Origin: Azorinus chamasolen
Taxonomy: Eukaryota; Mollusca; Bivalvia; Cardiida; Solecurtidae
Assembly: GCA_963576725.1 (NCBI GenBank)
Contig: OY755241.1
Span: forward strand, 4,572,562 to 4,636,561
Length of the DNA stretch: 64,000 nt
Direction: 5' to 3'
Under the pieces are notes generated by a model. The model was not told the origin of the DNA. It saw only the letters and a list, made by a program, of their open reading frames with translations, and made no database searches. The position numbers and the translations under genes were made by a program. Positions 46,019-57,484 of the stretch are shown piece after piece. Within the stretch, counting starts at the first letter, position 1; each line of letters starts with the position of its first letter.

Positions 46019-47655
46019 GGGGCATTTTTATGCCCCCAAAGCTAGGCTTTGGCGGCATATAGTGATCGCACCGTGCGTGGGTGGGTGTGTGTACCTTTTG
46101 TCCGGAGTATATTTCCTTTGTCACATCAGCTACGGATACCAAATTTGGTGTGTGAGTTCATCTTGGGATGGGGGAGTGTCGCGTACCATTTTCATGTCAC
46201 TGTGACCTTGACCTTGACCTTTGACCTTGATTTTACAAAAAGCTTGTCCGGAGCATATCTCCTTTACCTTACCAGCTACAGATTCCAAATTTGGTGTGTG
46301 AGTTCATCTTGGGATGGCGGAGTGTCGCGTACCATTTCCAGGTCACTGTGACTGTGACCTTGACCTTTGACCTCGATTTAAAAAAAAGCTTATGCCTTAC
46401 CAGCTACAAAAACCTTGTCCAGAGTATATCTCCTATACCTTACCAGCTAAGGATTCCAAATTTGGTGTGTGAGTTCATCTTGGGATGGAGGAGTGTCGCG
46501 TACCATTTTCAGATCACTGTGACCTTGACCATGACATTTGACCGATTTTACAAAAAGCTTGTCCGGAGCATATCTCCTTTACCTTACCAGCTACAGATTC
46601 CAAATTTAGTGTGTGAGTTCATCTTGGGATGGCGGAGTGTCGTGTACCATTTCCAGGTCACTGTGACCTTGACCTTTGACCTCGATTTTAAAAACCGCTT
46701 ATACCTTACCAGCTACAAAAAGCTTGTCCGGAGTATATCTCCTATTCCTTACCAGCTAAGGATTCCAAATTTGGTGTGTGAGTTCATCTTGGGATGGAGG
46801 AGTGTCGCGTACCATTTTCAGATCACTGTGACCTTGACCATGACCTTTGACCGATTTTACAAAAAGCTTGTCCGGAGCATATCTCCTTTACCTTACCAGC
46901 TACAGATTCCAAATTTGGTGTGTGAGTTCATCTTGGGATGGCGGAGTGTCATGTACCATTTCTAGGTCACTGTGACCTTAACCTTGACCTTGACCAATTT
47001 TACAAAAAGCTTGTCCAGAGCATATCTCCTGTACCTTACCAGATACGGATTCCAAATTTGGTGTGTGAGATCACCTTCAGATGGCGGAGTGTCGCGTACC
47101 ATTTTCAGGTCACTGTGACCTTGACCTTGACCTTCGACCTCGATTTTATAAAAAAAAGTTGTCCAGAGAATATCTCCTATACCTTACCAGCTACGGATTC
47201 CAAATTTAATGTGTGAGTTTATCTTGGGATGGCGGTGTGTCGCGTACCATTTTCAGGTCACTGTGACCTTGACCTTTGACCTAGATTTTACACAAAGCTT
47301 GTCCGGAGCATTTCTCCTATACCTTACCAGCTACGGATTCCAAATTTGGTTTGTGAGTTCATCTTGGGATGGCGGAGAGTCGTGTACCATTTTCAGATCA
47401 CTGACCTTGACCTTGACCTCAATTTTACAGTCCTTTTTAACGTTGAGAATGACTTAGGGTCCTTTTTAACTAAGTTTTGACGCTTGGCTCTTTTCTTAGC
47501 TATCATAATCGTCAAAGGTTCTGTTTCTAATGTTAAGAACTGACTCCTGTGTCATTTTTAACAGCATCAAAATTTCATGTTACACCTGCATTACATTGTA
47601 TTGTTTTTCAGCCAAAATGCATTTCGGTGTCAAACACTTTGGGGGCATTTGTCAC
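46019..47655. repeat. Repeat element with a higher-order tandem core
   Basis: The left end is GGGGCATTTTTATGCCCCC and the right end GGGGGCATTTGTCACCC. Between them about nine units carry 'ggtgtgtgagttcatcttgg' and 'cactgtgaccttgacctt'. Unit starts near 46148, 46465 and 46782 are 317 bp apart with half units between, so the repeat is a dimer (about 146 + 171 bp). The long plus-strand frame 46291-46965 exists only because the units are multiples near three; no protein is implied. Confidence 0.85.
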
Positions 47656-48169
47656 CCGTGACGACTCTCTTGTTCGATATATATTCAAATTGACAATCTT
47701 TATAATAATAAATGAACATAATAAATATTAAGTTACTGAAAATATGCGTTCATGGTAGGGACTTCCTCTTTAAGCTTTATGCTGAACATATACAATTAGC
47801 CCTAGATCTAGTTGTCTGTATGCGTATAGAGCTTGACAACATTGTGTATCACCAGCTCAAAGTTAGCCACGATTCTGTAAGGATTCGACCTGATGTCCCG
47901 TTCCAAGCAAGCATCTAGAGTCGCGGTCAAACACTCCTCATACACTTCCTGTGTCTTAGATGGTAGGAGGGCATACACAGCTGTCGTGGATGTTTCCCCC
48001 AGCGTCACACGGACAGTGAAGACCTGAAATATGACATTTCAACTTAACATTAATTGTGATTCTGAGATTCTTTATACTCATTCATCATTTACCAAAAAAT
48101 CATATTTCAGTTACGCTGCACATGTATTCGTGGGAATATCGATTAAGTATAAAAAGAAAAACTGTGCGA

Positions 48170-48525
48170 ACTGAGTAGACCCAGATTTGACGGCTTCAAT
48201 AGGTACATGTACATTGATATGGCGACACCGACACATGGTTCATTACTACGCTATTTTAAAAAGAAAGCGTCTATTGTAAAATTTGAAGTGTTTGCAAACA
48301 GAGTAGACACCGACATGGCATGTAACGGCTCCAACACTTATGTAGATATGGAAAAACTTCAACTGGTGTCTATGCAAACTGACGACTCGAATAGGTATAT
48401 TGGTATGGCGATACCGACACATGGTTTTACATTACGCATCACTACACTATAAATTTGAAGTGTTTGCAAACAGAGTAGACACCGGCATGTAACGGCTCAA
48501 ACATTTATGTAGATATGACGCATCT
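48170..48525. repeat. Two-copy tandem duplication, 172 bp
   Basis: 'aaatttgaagtgtttgcaaa' occurs at 48279 and 48451, with 'gacaccgacacatggtt'-type text preceding each. It contains pieces of the 'gcaaacagagtagac' MITE. Confidence 0.7.
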
Positions 48526-48720
48526 ATGTACCTGTCTGAACTGCTGAGGTGCCGTCGACTGAGTCCCGTCCATAAACTAGGAACTAGCATCCTGAGGAAG
48601 TATGAGCCCATCCTCGCTTGCAAACACCATGGTACTATTGTCGGCTGATCCATTGTCATATATCATGTTGGTTGAGTACGGCTGTGGTATTTCAGCAAGG
48701 GTTATTGGGTGAGTGTCCAT

Positions 48721-49250
48721 CCCTCTACCGTCTGATGTCGCTCTTAATTGTTTTGCGGTTTGCTCGATGTTCTTTACCTCATGGAAGCATGCCTAAATTT
48801 ATATTGAAATGCATCTCCTTCTGAGTCCAAACTGGCTATAAGATGGTAAACCAGTTTTTCTGGATCTCTTTGGTTTCCTCCATTGAGCTGTCTTTCATAA
48901 GCCCGGGATGGAAATTTAAATGGACAGGTTTATAATGAGCCATTTTAGCTACAACAGATACCATTCAGTATTAATAGAACAATAACCAGGATTCTGAAAT
49001 TACTATGATCATTACTTCACTTTGAACAAAAACATGTTTTTACAATTTATATTGTATCAGGTATTTTGTTTTATGCAATTAAAAGTTAATTATAATGCAA
49101 ATTTAATTATCACCCCTTTACTCCATAAATACGCATTTCTACGCCTTTGCAAACAGGGTAGATCCAAATCAGATTAAAACTGTAGGAGCCATCTGATCAG
49201 GGTCAAGTGCTACAGCTATTTCGGTACTTATTTTGCTTTATAGAGGTTGC
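48721..49250. other. No gene; MITE remnant at 49140-49210
   Basis: 'cctttgcaaacagggtagat' with 'ggagccatctgatcagggtc' is a member of the palindromic MITE class. The remainder is unassigned. Confidence 0.5.
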
Positions 49251-49251
49251 G

Positions 49252-49776
49252 TTAAATGTATCTCGAGTATACATCAATGATTTGCAAAATGTATTTGTAC
49301 GTGTGACCGTTAAACATAACTACAGCTTCGGACATATTTATCAAATCAATCTGCCACCGATGTCCCGGTCGATCGGCTGTCTCAGTCTTTGGAATAGGCT
49401 TATTTGTGAATCGTGCATACTGCCTATGAAAACATTTAGATAAAATTTCAATGACCTTCCGAAGAGTACACCCGGTATACCTCAAGTTCATATTATTGTA
49501 TAGCACTCGGGGACCACACCCGTGACTATCTTTGAAAGCCTTTTTGACAAATGTAGGTAATTCATTTTCAACTATAACCATCTTTCCATGACACAATAAT
49601 TGCCCTTTATTATCGAGACCATACTGATCTCTACGTTTTCTTAGTTGCATTATCGCCTGTTTCTGTTCTTGTGTGCGTTGACGGACTGGTACTCCGAATT
49701 CATTTTTCAGCGTCAACAACACCATTGTGTCGTACTTCGTTCTCGAAAGGCATCCCAGTGCCTCCCGCTTTTTCAT
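49252..49776 (-). pseudogene. Integrase/DDE transposase fragment (rve family)
   Basis: Minus strand, 174 codons. The N-terminal part carries FKDSHGCGPRVLYNNM and a later CTLRKVIEILSKC, resembling a zinc-binding integrase head. The start of the catalytic core follows, RPGHRWQIDLINM and ILQIIDVYSRYI, with the first catalytic Asp in QIDLI. The frame stops right after the DVYSR motif, so the second Asp and the Glu are lost. Similar heads occur in Ginger-type DNA transposons and in KRBA2-like host genes; LTR elements and Mavericks are other options. No terminal repeats are recognised around it. Confidence 0.65.
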
Positions 49777-50480
49777 GCTGGAAGATCAAAAACGTCGTCT
49801 CGGATATGAAGCATGTTAAGTGAATTTCGGCTTACTGGATTTACAAACAATATCACTTACGAAAGTCACAGAAGAAGTCAAAGAAAAAATAGAAATTTGT
49901 CCATAGGACACTGATGCCTCAACTTCAGGATTTTGTCACAGAAAGTAAGGACCATAATCATCATAAAATTGATATATGAACATGTAGGTAAAGTATGCGA
50001 CGGCTAAAACTATTTAAATGACTATCCAACTTGACCAAGATAAAATGGCCACACACGTGTTTAACGTTTGGTGAAGATTGGACAAATACTTTCCAAGAAA
50101 GATTCCGGACAAGATATTTTTCTGACAATTACATGCTTATCTTTTATATTTTTCATGAGAACGAAATAATAACTTTTTTCATAATTTTATATAATAATTG
50201 TTGGTATAACTAGATAAAAATTTGTATCCGATTTATGTTCATATTTCTTTCGTATTTGTATAGAGCTGAACAGTGTCCTTATCATGACTAACACAAGATA
50301 GAGCTATAATTATTGTGCAGTTTGCAGCCTTCCATTTAGAGTCAATCTGCATTTCAAGTTTCAATCATTTTTTTCAGTAGATCTGGAGTAATTGTGGGAA
50401 GACTCATTAATACCCTTTCAATAGTTTCCCAGATAAAAACAGACAAACCCATATTAAGGTATCATCATATAAAACATTTG
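49777..50480. other. No recognisable gene
   Basis: AT-rich with one unassigned open frame at 50031-50213. Confidence 0.5.
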
Positions 50481-50485
50481 ACGTT

Positions 50486-51011
50486 AACCCTTCGCTTGCT
50501 GAATTTTAAAATACATTTCTCCTTCTTTACCCATGCCCTGTTGTATAATTACATATATCTTCACTCTGTACAAGTATTTCGCTGAGCAATCACTGCTGTA
50601 GAGTGCACTGGTTGCACAATCAACTGGTTTTAACCCCCAGTGGTGTTTTTGCTACTGACCGTGCCAAGGCGGTACTCTCTTTGTCACCCTTTCTTTTGTT
50701 TGCCTTGCGTCTTTGTGCTTGTGATTTGTTCATGTGTGGAACGTTTGTCCCTGGTTCTTGTGTGTCTTTTGGTGTTTTCTGTGTTCATTTCGTGTGTGTG
50801 TGCGTTTGGGTGTGTATGTGTGTCATGCTTTCTATCGGTGTTTTGGTGGTGGTTGCGTCTTGCATGTGGCTTTGCCTGCTTGACTTTACTACTTTTCCAT
50901 TTGTAAATAGTGTAGACCCTGATGAGACAGCTCCTGCAGGAGCTGTCTCATCTGGGTCTTCACTATTTACAGGTACGTATATTGACGTGAATAGCAAGCA
51001 GTGAAGGGTTA
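50486..51011. mobile_element. Palindromic TTAACCCTTCGC MITE containing a PLE 3' end
   Basis: Outer ends TTAACCCTTCGCTTGCTGA and AGCAAGCAGTGAAGGGTTAA are inverted repeats with TTAA outside CCCTT, as in piggyBac-type elements. The core palindrome GAGACAGCTCCTGCAGGAGC lies at 50924-50943. The PLE fragment 50626-50900 sits inside it. Confidence 0.8.
50626..50900 (+). mobile_element. Solo PLE-3-type 3' end inserted in the MITE
   Basis: Matches 45139-45437 closely with a shorter GT tract. The MITE reads 'gcacaatcaact' before and 'ttgtaaatagtg' after the insert; other MITE copies (13860, 27370) have these joined. Both insertion edges are therefore visible to within a base or two. Confidence 0.85.
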
Positions 51012-51376
51012 AGGTAGTATCATATAAAACATTTGATGTTAATATCATCTAAAATGAAAATGTTACGGTCATCCTCATATATACGGAATATTACTATACT
51101 TTGCATAAGATATGCAATGTATAGTAATGTTCCTTTTATTATATACCTCTAATAGAATCTAATAATAAAATAAAACAAAAACGACAAATGTTTTGAACTA
51201 TTTTTTCCTCCGCTGCAGTGTAAACACTCCTTTACACAGTGCGCATGAATATATGCATAGAAAAATCATTGGTAAAAATGGCGTTTGCCTTACCGATTCA
51301 AACAATCAAAGTGAAATTAAAGTGTATGGAACTTTGGAATAATATTAACGTAGGAATGTAGTGGTTGGCATTGATT
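51012..51376. other. No recognisable gene
   Basis: Downstream flank of the Crypton-type gene on the minus strand; no supported exon. Confidence 0.45.
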
Positions 51377-54300
51377 CTATTCACTGTCTGTGTCAATAAT
51401 AGGTAAGATCCTGCGACGTTTCTGAATTGGAGAGCAATCAACTCGGCTAGCTCGATCTGCGTTATTAATGGTTATAGTGCAATTTGTAAAGGTTGCGTTT
51501 GAAAACATCTGATCTAACTGGCAGAATTGATTGCTCTTTGAAATGTATTCAGACATTGGATTGGTCAAGATATTGAGTTGTGAATTTGAAATATTATTTG
51601 GGTTTTTCTGGGCAGCCAACTGAGTTGAGGTTGGTGCAGCTGACACTGTTTGACAAGGCGCGGGTCGTGGGTTAGGATTATGCGACAGTATGTCCGGCAA
51701 ATTTGAACTGAGGCTGTTGCATAATTATTTACGCTTTGAACGTTTTTGTGGCCAGTAAGTTGCTGAATGACAGTTGGGGCTACTCCACTGTGAAGCAATT
51801 CTGTGCAGGTTGTCTTCCTAGCGCTGTGGTTGGTTTTGCGACCTTGTAAGCTGTCCTTCTCGGCCATGGTTTCTCTTATGTGATTTTCGCTCATTGGCTG
51901 ACTCTTAAACCAGATTTCAGATCCAGGCTTTCTTAGTTTGTTTACAGCCAGATAGAATGGTGACTCTGAGCTTTGCATGTTCACAGGGCGATGCTTTACA
52001 TACTCTTTATATGCTTCTACAGGGCAGGATTGTTTGTCATCATGCGCGAATTGTTTTGGAGGAAAGGCGCGTGTTTCAGTTTTTCTCTCACCGGTTCTGG
52101 TTCTAGTAACCCTCTCATTATATTCAATACATTCTCTTCCATCGTCTGTCTTTTTAAGTTGAATGGCCCCCCAGTTCAAATTTCTGTTTTCAGGACCCCC
52201 TCTCAAGCCAAACAGTATGGTGTTATTCATCCATAGTAGGTTTAATAGTTTCTCTGGACTTTCAGTACCAAGCAGACCCCTTTCCTTCAATATTTCTTTC
52301 TCATTTGCGGCTAAAGGCTCCGCAGCATTTGGTCTATTGCCCTTGCCTTGCTGTTTAAGCTGCTTTCTTTTTGCGGCAAGGACGGATCGAGATGCTTCAA
52401 ATTCCCTGTCCTTAACCAAGCTCCATGGATACTTTTTGTCCCTCAGATATCTGGGTTTTTTTAAATAAAAGAATATCATCAATTGGCATATTTTGAATTG
52501 TAGGTCAGAAACCACGGTTTTTGTCACTGTGACCATTTTGAGAACTATTACCCATACCCATGGAATTGGGAATTTTCACAATAAATTACTGAACATTGGG
52601 AATTTGCACGTAAAAATGTATGAATGTATTTGATTAATCAATGATTATTTCAATTTATTTGACAAGGAACACATAATACAGATGTGTTATAGTGTTCCTG
52701 GTGAGACTAGCCCATGTATTATAGTGTTCCTGGTGAGACTAGCCCATGATTTTGTGTTTTGCATTACAAATATAGGTTAGGACTTTTTGTCTTCCAGCAT
52801 TTGGGGTTGTTTTGCTGAATATTGGGGAAAAGATACTTTTTGGTTTTTGCCATTGAAAATAGCTCGATAATGCCTATAAAATCGGTAGAAAAAAAGCCCT
52901 GGCACAAAAAAGTTGATTTTCCTAAAGTAAACTTTAGTTTATGCACCGGTTATCCGCAAGTATTAAATAAAAAATCTCTGATCTGGGTCTAAACCACTTG
53001 AATTTGTCCGTACAAGATGGCACGTAAACATGAAATTATTCCTTTCAAGCAAAGAAGACAAGTGACCACTTAAAGCAGGCTAAAAGTAAAGCTGAGTGTG
53101 CCTTTCAGCTTGCTTTAAGCTACATTCTGCTAGGAGTATGATGTATAAAATATTTCTTACAGTACGTATTAATGATTGTATCAATTGGAACTATTTTAAA
53201 GTGCTGGAATAAATCAATAAAATCTGCTAAAAGGTGCTTCTATGCCCATTGGTGGAAGGGTTTCAGGAGATCTGTTAATAATTGTTTTACAATGCTGCTT
53301 TGCAAGAGCAACCTACTGTTTGCCAGTTTCACTGTTTGCTAAATTATTTCTCATTTCAGACTTAAATATGAAATGATAATGGAAACGATAATAATTTTCA
53401 CAGTGACAATCATGTGGTATACTGGATACATAATCAAGTTTCATGAGTTGTCAGTAGTAATACTGATTTCAGTAGTTTTGACATTTTAATGACAAATGAA
53501 ATTCTTAACCTATTACCCCATAGCCTGTTTCTTGTTTTCAAAACAGGTGATTACCTACAGAATGAATCTGATGGCTGAAAGTAAAGCAGAATGAACGTGG
53601 AGGCACCAGTTGTACTTTCAATCTGCTTTAAGCAACCATCTGCTAGGATAAAGATTTTTGTGATGGTGCATATCGATGAATATATCAACACAATGATGAT
53701 GCCTACAGTACAGCTTGGAAACGCCACAAATACAACAGATCTACAAGTAACAGTTACCTGTCTATACCACGGTGGTAACTGGTGAGGGTGTCGGGCTCAT
53801 ATTCACCCCATCTGCTTTTCTGATAGAGAGAAGGAAAGACCCTATCAAGGGATCCAACTCGACAGGCTGTAGCTGCCAGATTGGTCTGTTCTCCTGTTGT
53901 GGAGGCTCACTCAGCCACCGCTGGAACACGTTCATTATGGAATCCGTTTTCCTTATGGTGTTTCTGTTCTTCATGGACTGCACAAATTTGACTTTTTCTA
54001 GAGAACTGATTGTTATAAATCTTTGAGCCTTCTCTGATGGTTTAACAGTTTGGTCAGGAGCACTTGCAGTTTGATCTGGAGCATTTGCATTTTGATGTGG
54101 AGCACTTGAAGTTTGATCTGGGACTGGTGCACTTGTAGTTTGATCTGGAACACTTGCAGTTTGATCTGGAGCACTTCTAGTTTGGTCAGGAACACTTACA
54201 GTTTGATCTGGAGCATTTGCATTTTGATGTGGAGCACTTGAAGTTTGATCTGGGACTGGTGCACTTGCAGTTTGAGCTGGAGCACTTGCAGTTTGAGCTG

Positions 54301-54517
54301 GTGCACTTGTAGTTTGAGCTGGTGCACTTGTAGTTTGATCTGGGACTAGTGCACTTGTAGTTTGATCTGGAACACTTGCAGTTTGAACTGGAGCATTTTC
54401 AGTTTGATCTGAACCACCAAACACCAGGTCAAGGCAGTCGCCCAGATCATCATCGGAAAAAACAACCGCCGGGGTACAGTCAAACATTCCCCATTCATAT
54501 GGCATCGAATTTGACAT
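51377..54517 (-). pseudogene. Crypton-type tyrosine recombinase gene (DUF3504/ZMYM-KIAA1958-like), two exons
   Basis: Minus strand. Exon 1 (54517-53758) encodes an acidic start, then about sixteen Gln-Thr-Ser-Ala-Pro-rich repeats (theme SAPDQTA). The typical N-terminal domain follows: FVQSMKNRNTIRKTD, VFQRWLSE, ELDPLIGSFLLSIRKADG. A 1-nt loss near 53805 shifts the frame; in the next frame the expected YEPDTLTS and DR follow, up to donor GACAG|GTAACT. Exon 2 starts at 52450 (acceptor CCCAG|ATATCTG), phase-matched. It carries KRKQLKQQGKGNRPNAA, FGLRGG (first catalytic Arg), NHSARKT (His-x-x-Arg), LTGHKN (His) and VNNYA (Tyr nucleophile). After a second 1-nt shift near 51715 it ends with the family's MFSNATFTNCTI motif. 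The recombinase core is complete, so this could be a live or recently live gene with base-call errors, or a young pseudogene. Confidence 0.82.
52451..53757 (-). other. Intron of the Crypton-type gene
   Basis: GT-AG intron of 1307 bp joining codon phase 2 to phase 2. It holds two decayed pieces of the CAGTAAAACC-type MITE interior ('gctttaagctacattctgct', 53115; 'gctttaagcaaccatctgct', 53628). Confidence 0.75.
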
Positions 54518-54958
54518 TTCGTTTGTTTACAAACAGTTTGACCACAGCAGACGGACAGTCCGATCTCGCAGTTTAGTGAAAAAATAAGCAATACAACAAA
54601 ACATTGTAAATTCACATTTATTCATAATAGTTATATTATTTTTGCAAGATTTGAACGATGGTCTAAACGAAGAAAGTTTCAAATCAATCTTTGAAAAATG
54701 TAAAAAGAAATAACGCTGTTGCAAAAGATAGCATTACTATAAATAGCTGCTAAAAATAGATATATTGGAGTTTTCGAAAACGTCACATTTGGATGACGTA
54801 TGAAAGTAGTTCCGGCTACACAGAAAACATTCGTTTTCTATTACACACGGTACATGGGTAATACGGAATTTTCAATCCGTCAAGGTGTATTTGTACGATA
54901 AAATACGGCAATATTTCGGGCAGATCATTGGTATATAATAAATGCATATATTTGCATT
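54518..54958. other. 5' flank of the Crypton-type gene; no other feature
   Basis: Would hold the promoter of the minus-strand gene. I see no clear TATA or initiator I would defend. Confidence 0.4.
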
Positions 54959-54959
54959 A

Positions 54960-55975
54960 TTAGTCCCCCACCGGTTACCGGTTGGGGGACTATAGGTTTG
55001 CCCGATTCCGTCCGTCCGTCCGTCTGTCACGCTTCGTGTCCGGGCCATATCTCCTACAAAGTTATGCCAAATTCATTATAACTTCACACATTGAAGAAGC
55101 ATGATGAGGGCTAGTGTCGTGCACAAGGGCCATAACTCTAGCATCAATATTTTTGGAGTTATTCCCCTTTTACATATTTTTTGTCCGGACAATAACTCTT
55201 TATCTACTGGTTCAATTGATTTGAAACTTCACATATGGAACAATCATGATGAGGGGTAGTGTCATACACAAGGGCCATAACTCTAGCATCAATATTTTTG
55301 GAGTTATTCCCCTTTTTCATATTTTCTTGTCAGTCCTTCTGTCACGCTTCGTGTCCGGGCCATATCTCCTACAAAGTTAGGCCAAATTCATTATAACTTC
55401 AAACATTGAAGAAGCATGATGAGGGCTAGTGTCATGCACAAGGGCCATAACTCTAGCATCAATATTTTTGGAGTTATTCCCCTTTTTCATATTTTTTGTC
55501 CGGACAATAACTCTTTATCTACTGGTTCAATTGATTTGAAACTTCACATATGGAACAAGCATGATGAGGGGTAATGTCATGCACAAGGGCCATAACTCTA
55601 GCATCTATATTTTTGGAGTTATTCCCCTTTTCATATTTTCTTGTCCAGTTAATAACTCTTTATGTACTGGTTCAATTGATTTGAAACATCTTATATGGAA
55701 CAAGCATGATGAGGTGTAGTGTCATGCACAAGGGCAATAACTCTAGCATCATATTTTTTGAGTTGTTCCCCTTTTTCATTTTTTCTTGTCGGGACAATAA
55801 CTTTTTATTTACTGATCCAATGTATGAAAGTAGGTACTAATACCATTCAGGTGGTCATGTATATACCATGGTCAACCACACCATGGGTGGGTGGGGTGGG
55901 GAGAGTGGAGGGTTTTTTTTTCAGTCCGGTGGGGGACTCATGTCTTGCATAGCAATACAACATGCCCTTGTTTTT
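54960..55975 (+). repeat. Repeat element with hairpin start and dimeric tandem core
   Basis: Starts with a hairpin (TAGTCCCCCACCGG...TTGGGGGACTA) and ends 'ggtgggggactcatgtcttg'. Inside, 'gccataactctagcatcaat' recurs five times. A longer period of 315 bp is marked by 'ctgtcacgcttcgtgtccgg' at 55024 and 55339. A decayed copy lies at 10205-10490. Non-coding. Confidence 0.85.
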
Positions 55976-56577
55976 TAAGTGCATGGGCCATTACTCCGTA
56001 ACAACAAATCAAATAAACCTCATAATCGACCCAGTTTCAGAGCTTGATTCATTAAAGGTTTGTGTGACTTTTCATAAATATCCGTCAAATATTTTTCGAG
56101 AAAACGGCGGACAAACAAAATGTTAACGGATGGACGGACAGGGCAATGCCAATATTCGACAACCTTTGTTAGGTGGGCGTATAAAAATATTAGCTATCGT
56201 CTACCATATTAATGTTCTGTAGCAAAGTATTTATGTAAGCGACAAAAAGTTAATTTGTATTCTGATATGAATGTAAACGAGTGCATCGTACATTCGCATA
56301 AAGGGGACATCAGAAATATTTTATGTACCACATGTTCACATAATAACTATCACATGCAACCATGTAAACTATCTCGTGCGTACGTAATAACTGCCACATG
56401 ATCAAGTGTTATGTAACTATCCCGTGCGTACGTAATAACTATCACATGCGCACGTGTTAACTATCATATGCACGTGTGTAAATCATCACGAACGAACGTT
56501 TTAACTATCAAGTGCGAACGTATTAGCAACACGAGCGCTCTCAATGACGAACACTTGTAAGCAGAAACAGTTTCCTT
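55976..56577. other. No gene; small direct repeats around 56330-56520
   Basis: 'acgtaataactatcacatgc' and variants recur about every 35-40 bp between 56330 and 56520. Otherwise unassigned. Confidence 0.55.
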
Positions 56578-56578
56578 T

Positions 56579-56813
56579 TAACCCTTTCCCTGTTCTATAT
56601 GATGGATATTCATGGACAAAATGGTTATAATGAAATATAGATGGTGAAACGCGGTAGCTATTTTTGAAACTAAAGGAGCAGATCTATCTAATTCCATAAA
56701 AAAAACAGCAGACCCTGATCAGACTGCTCCTATAGGAGCCGTTTGATCTGGGTCTATTTTGTTTGCAAATGCTCGAAAACACGTTTATATGAGGGAAAGA
56801 GTTAAGTAGAATT
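56579..56813. mobile_element. Palindromic MITE, TTAACCCTTTCCCT ends
   Basis: Left TTAACCCTTTCCCTGTTC and right GAGGGAAAGAGTTAA. The core is 'gactgctcctataggagccg', flanked by 'cagaccctgatcag' and 'ctgatctgggtct'-type inverse. TTAA outside CCCTTT fits piggyBac-type mobilisation. Confidence 0.75.
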
Positions 56814-57484
56814 TTATTATGATATGAAAGAACGTGGGACAAATATGCTTCAAGTGTCCTTTCTTTAGTGTGTCGAACACATTTGTCTCACTTCCAATTT
56901 ATCGCAATATGAATGTTTACGAGCACATCGGTCACACCTCGTGAGACAAATGTGCTCCGAGACAAATGTGCTCCTACAAAGCTTGGTCTATTTTCTCTTA
57001 TCAATATGATTAAGGGAGGCAAATCTGCTGTGGATACTTATTAATTATGTCAGCATTGCCTCCCTTTATTTATTAAAAATGTGATGCATTAATAACTTGT
57101 CTTAGATCTTAAAGCTTTTAGGGATCGTTTTATGAGTCATTAATGGTAAGAAATATTTACATTAAACTTCAGATTTTAAATATATCTATATCTATATATC
57201 TTGCATGTATTTTTTCAATATGCTAAACTTTATCCTATATTTACAGGCTGTTCGTTTTTAAAGTGTTGTTGTTTTATGTTACTATTAGTTGGTAAATAGC
57301 TTCTGATATAGCCAGTAGTATTTGTTGTAAACCGGACTGAAAATAAAGCTTCTTGTGTCGTCTCGAGTCCAGTAGGGGCCGTGTCTGATCTGAGTCTACT
57401 CTGTTTACAAAGTCGTATTTGTGGAGTAAAGTGTTAAAGACGGTTAAATACAGGTTGAGAAACACCCAGAAAAGCTTTCTGCAT

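Larger units (their letters stand above)
45580..48720 (-). pseudogene. MULE-type transposase gene (FLYWCH/MULE family), broken, three exons
   Basis: Minus strand. Exon at about 48720-48532 reads IPQPYSTNM, then FMDGTQSTAPQQFRQ, with a TAG where the family usually has Trp before FMDGT. It ends at donor CAG|GTACAT. The next exon starts at 48023 (acceptor tttcag|GTC) and continues VFTVRVTLGE, AVYALLPSKTQEVYEE and RIVANFE, where DFE is usual; this loses the second catalytic Asp. The last exon, 45771-45580, reads ACFYHLTQST, then after a 1-nt shift GLGLYKDDPYIRHYVGML, then in a third frame SITEYFDSIYVNGGFR, with good splice sites on both sides. The intron between the last two exons holds the array at 46019-47655. 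The MULE family call rests on motif order; a domesticated FLYWCH-type gene is the alternative. Confidence 0.6.

Noticed and set aside
46291..46965. 224-codon open frame on the plus strand
   Set aside because: It is made entirely of the higher-order repeat units; the protein is the same ~50-residue phrase repeated and matches no family.
50918..50960. Second hammerhead candidate (CTGATGAGAC)
   Set aside because: The CTGATGA is part of the MITE palindrome; no GAAAC or stem III follows.
53772..54026. 84-codon plus-strand frame opposite the Crypton-type exon 1
   Set aside because: Antisense shadow of the conserved minus-strand domain.
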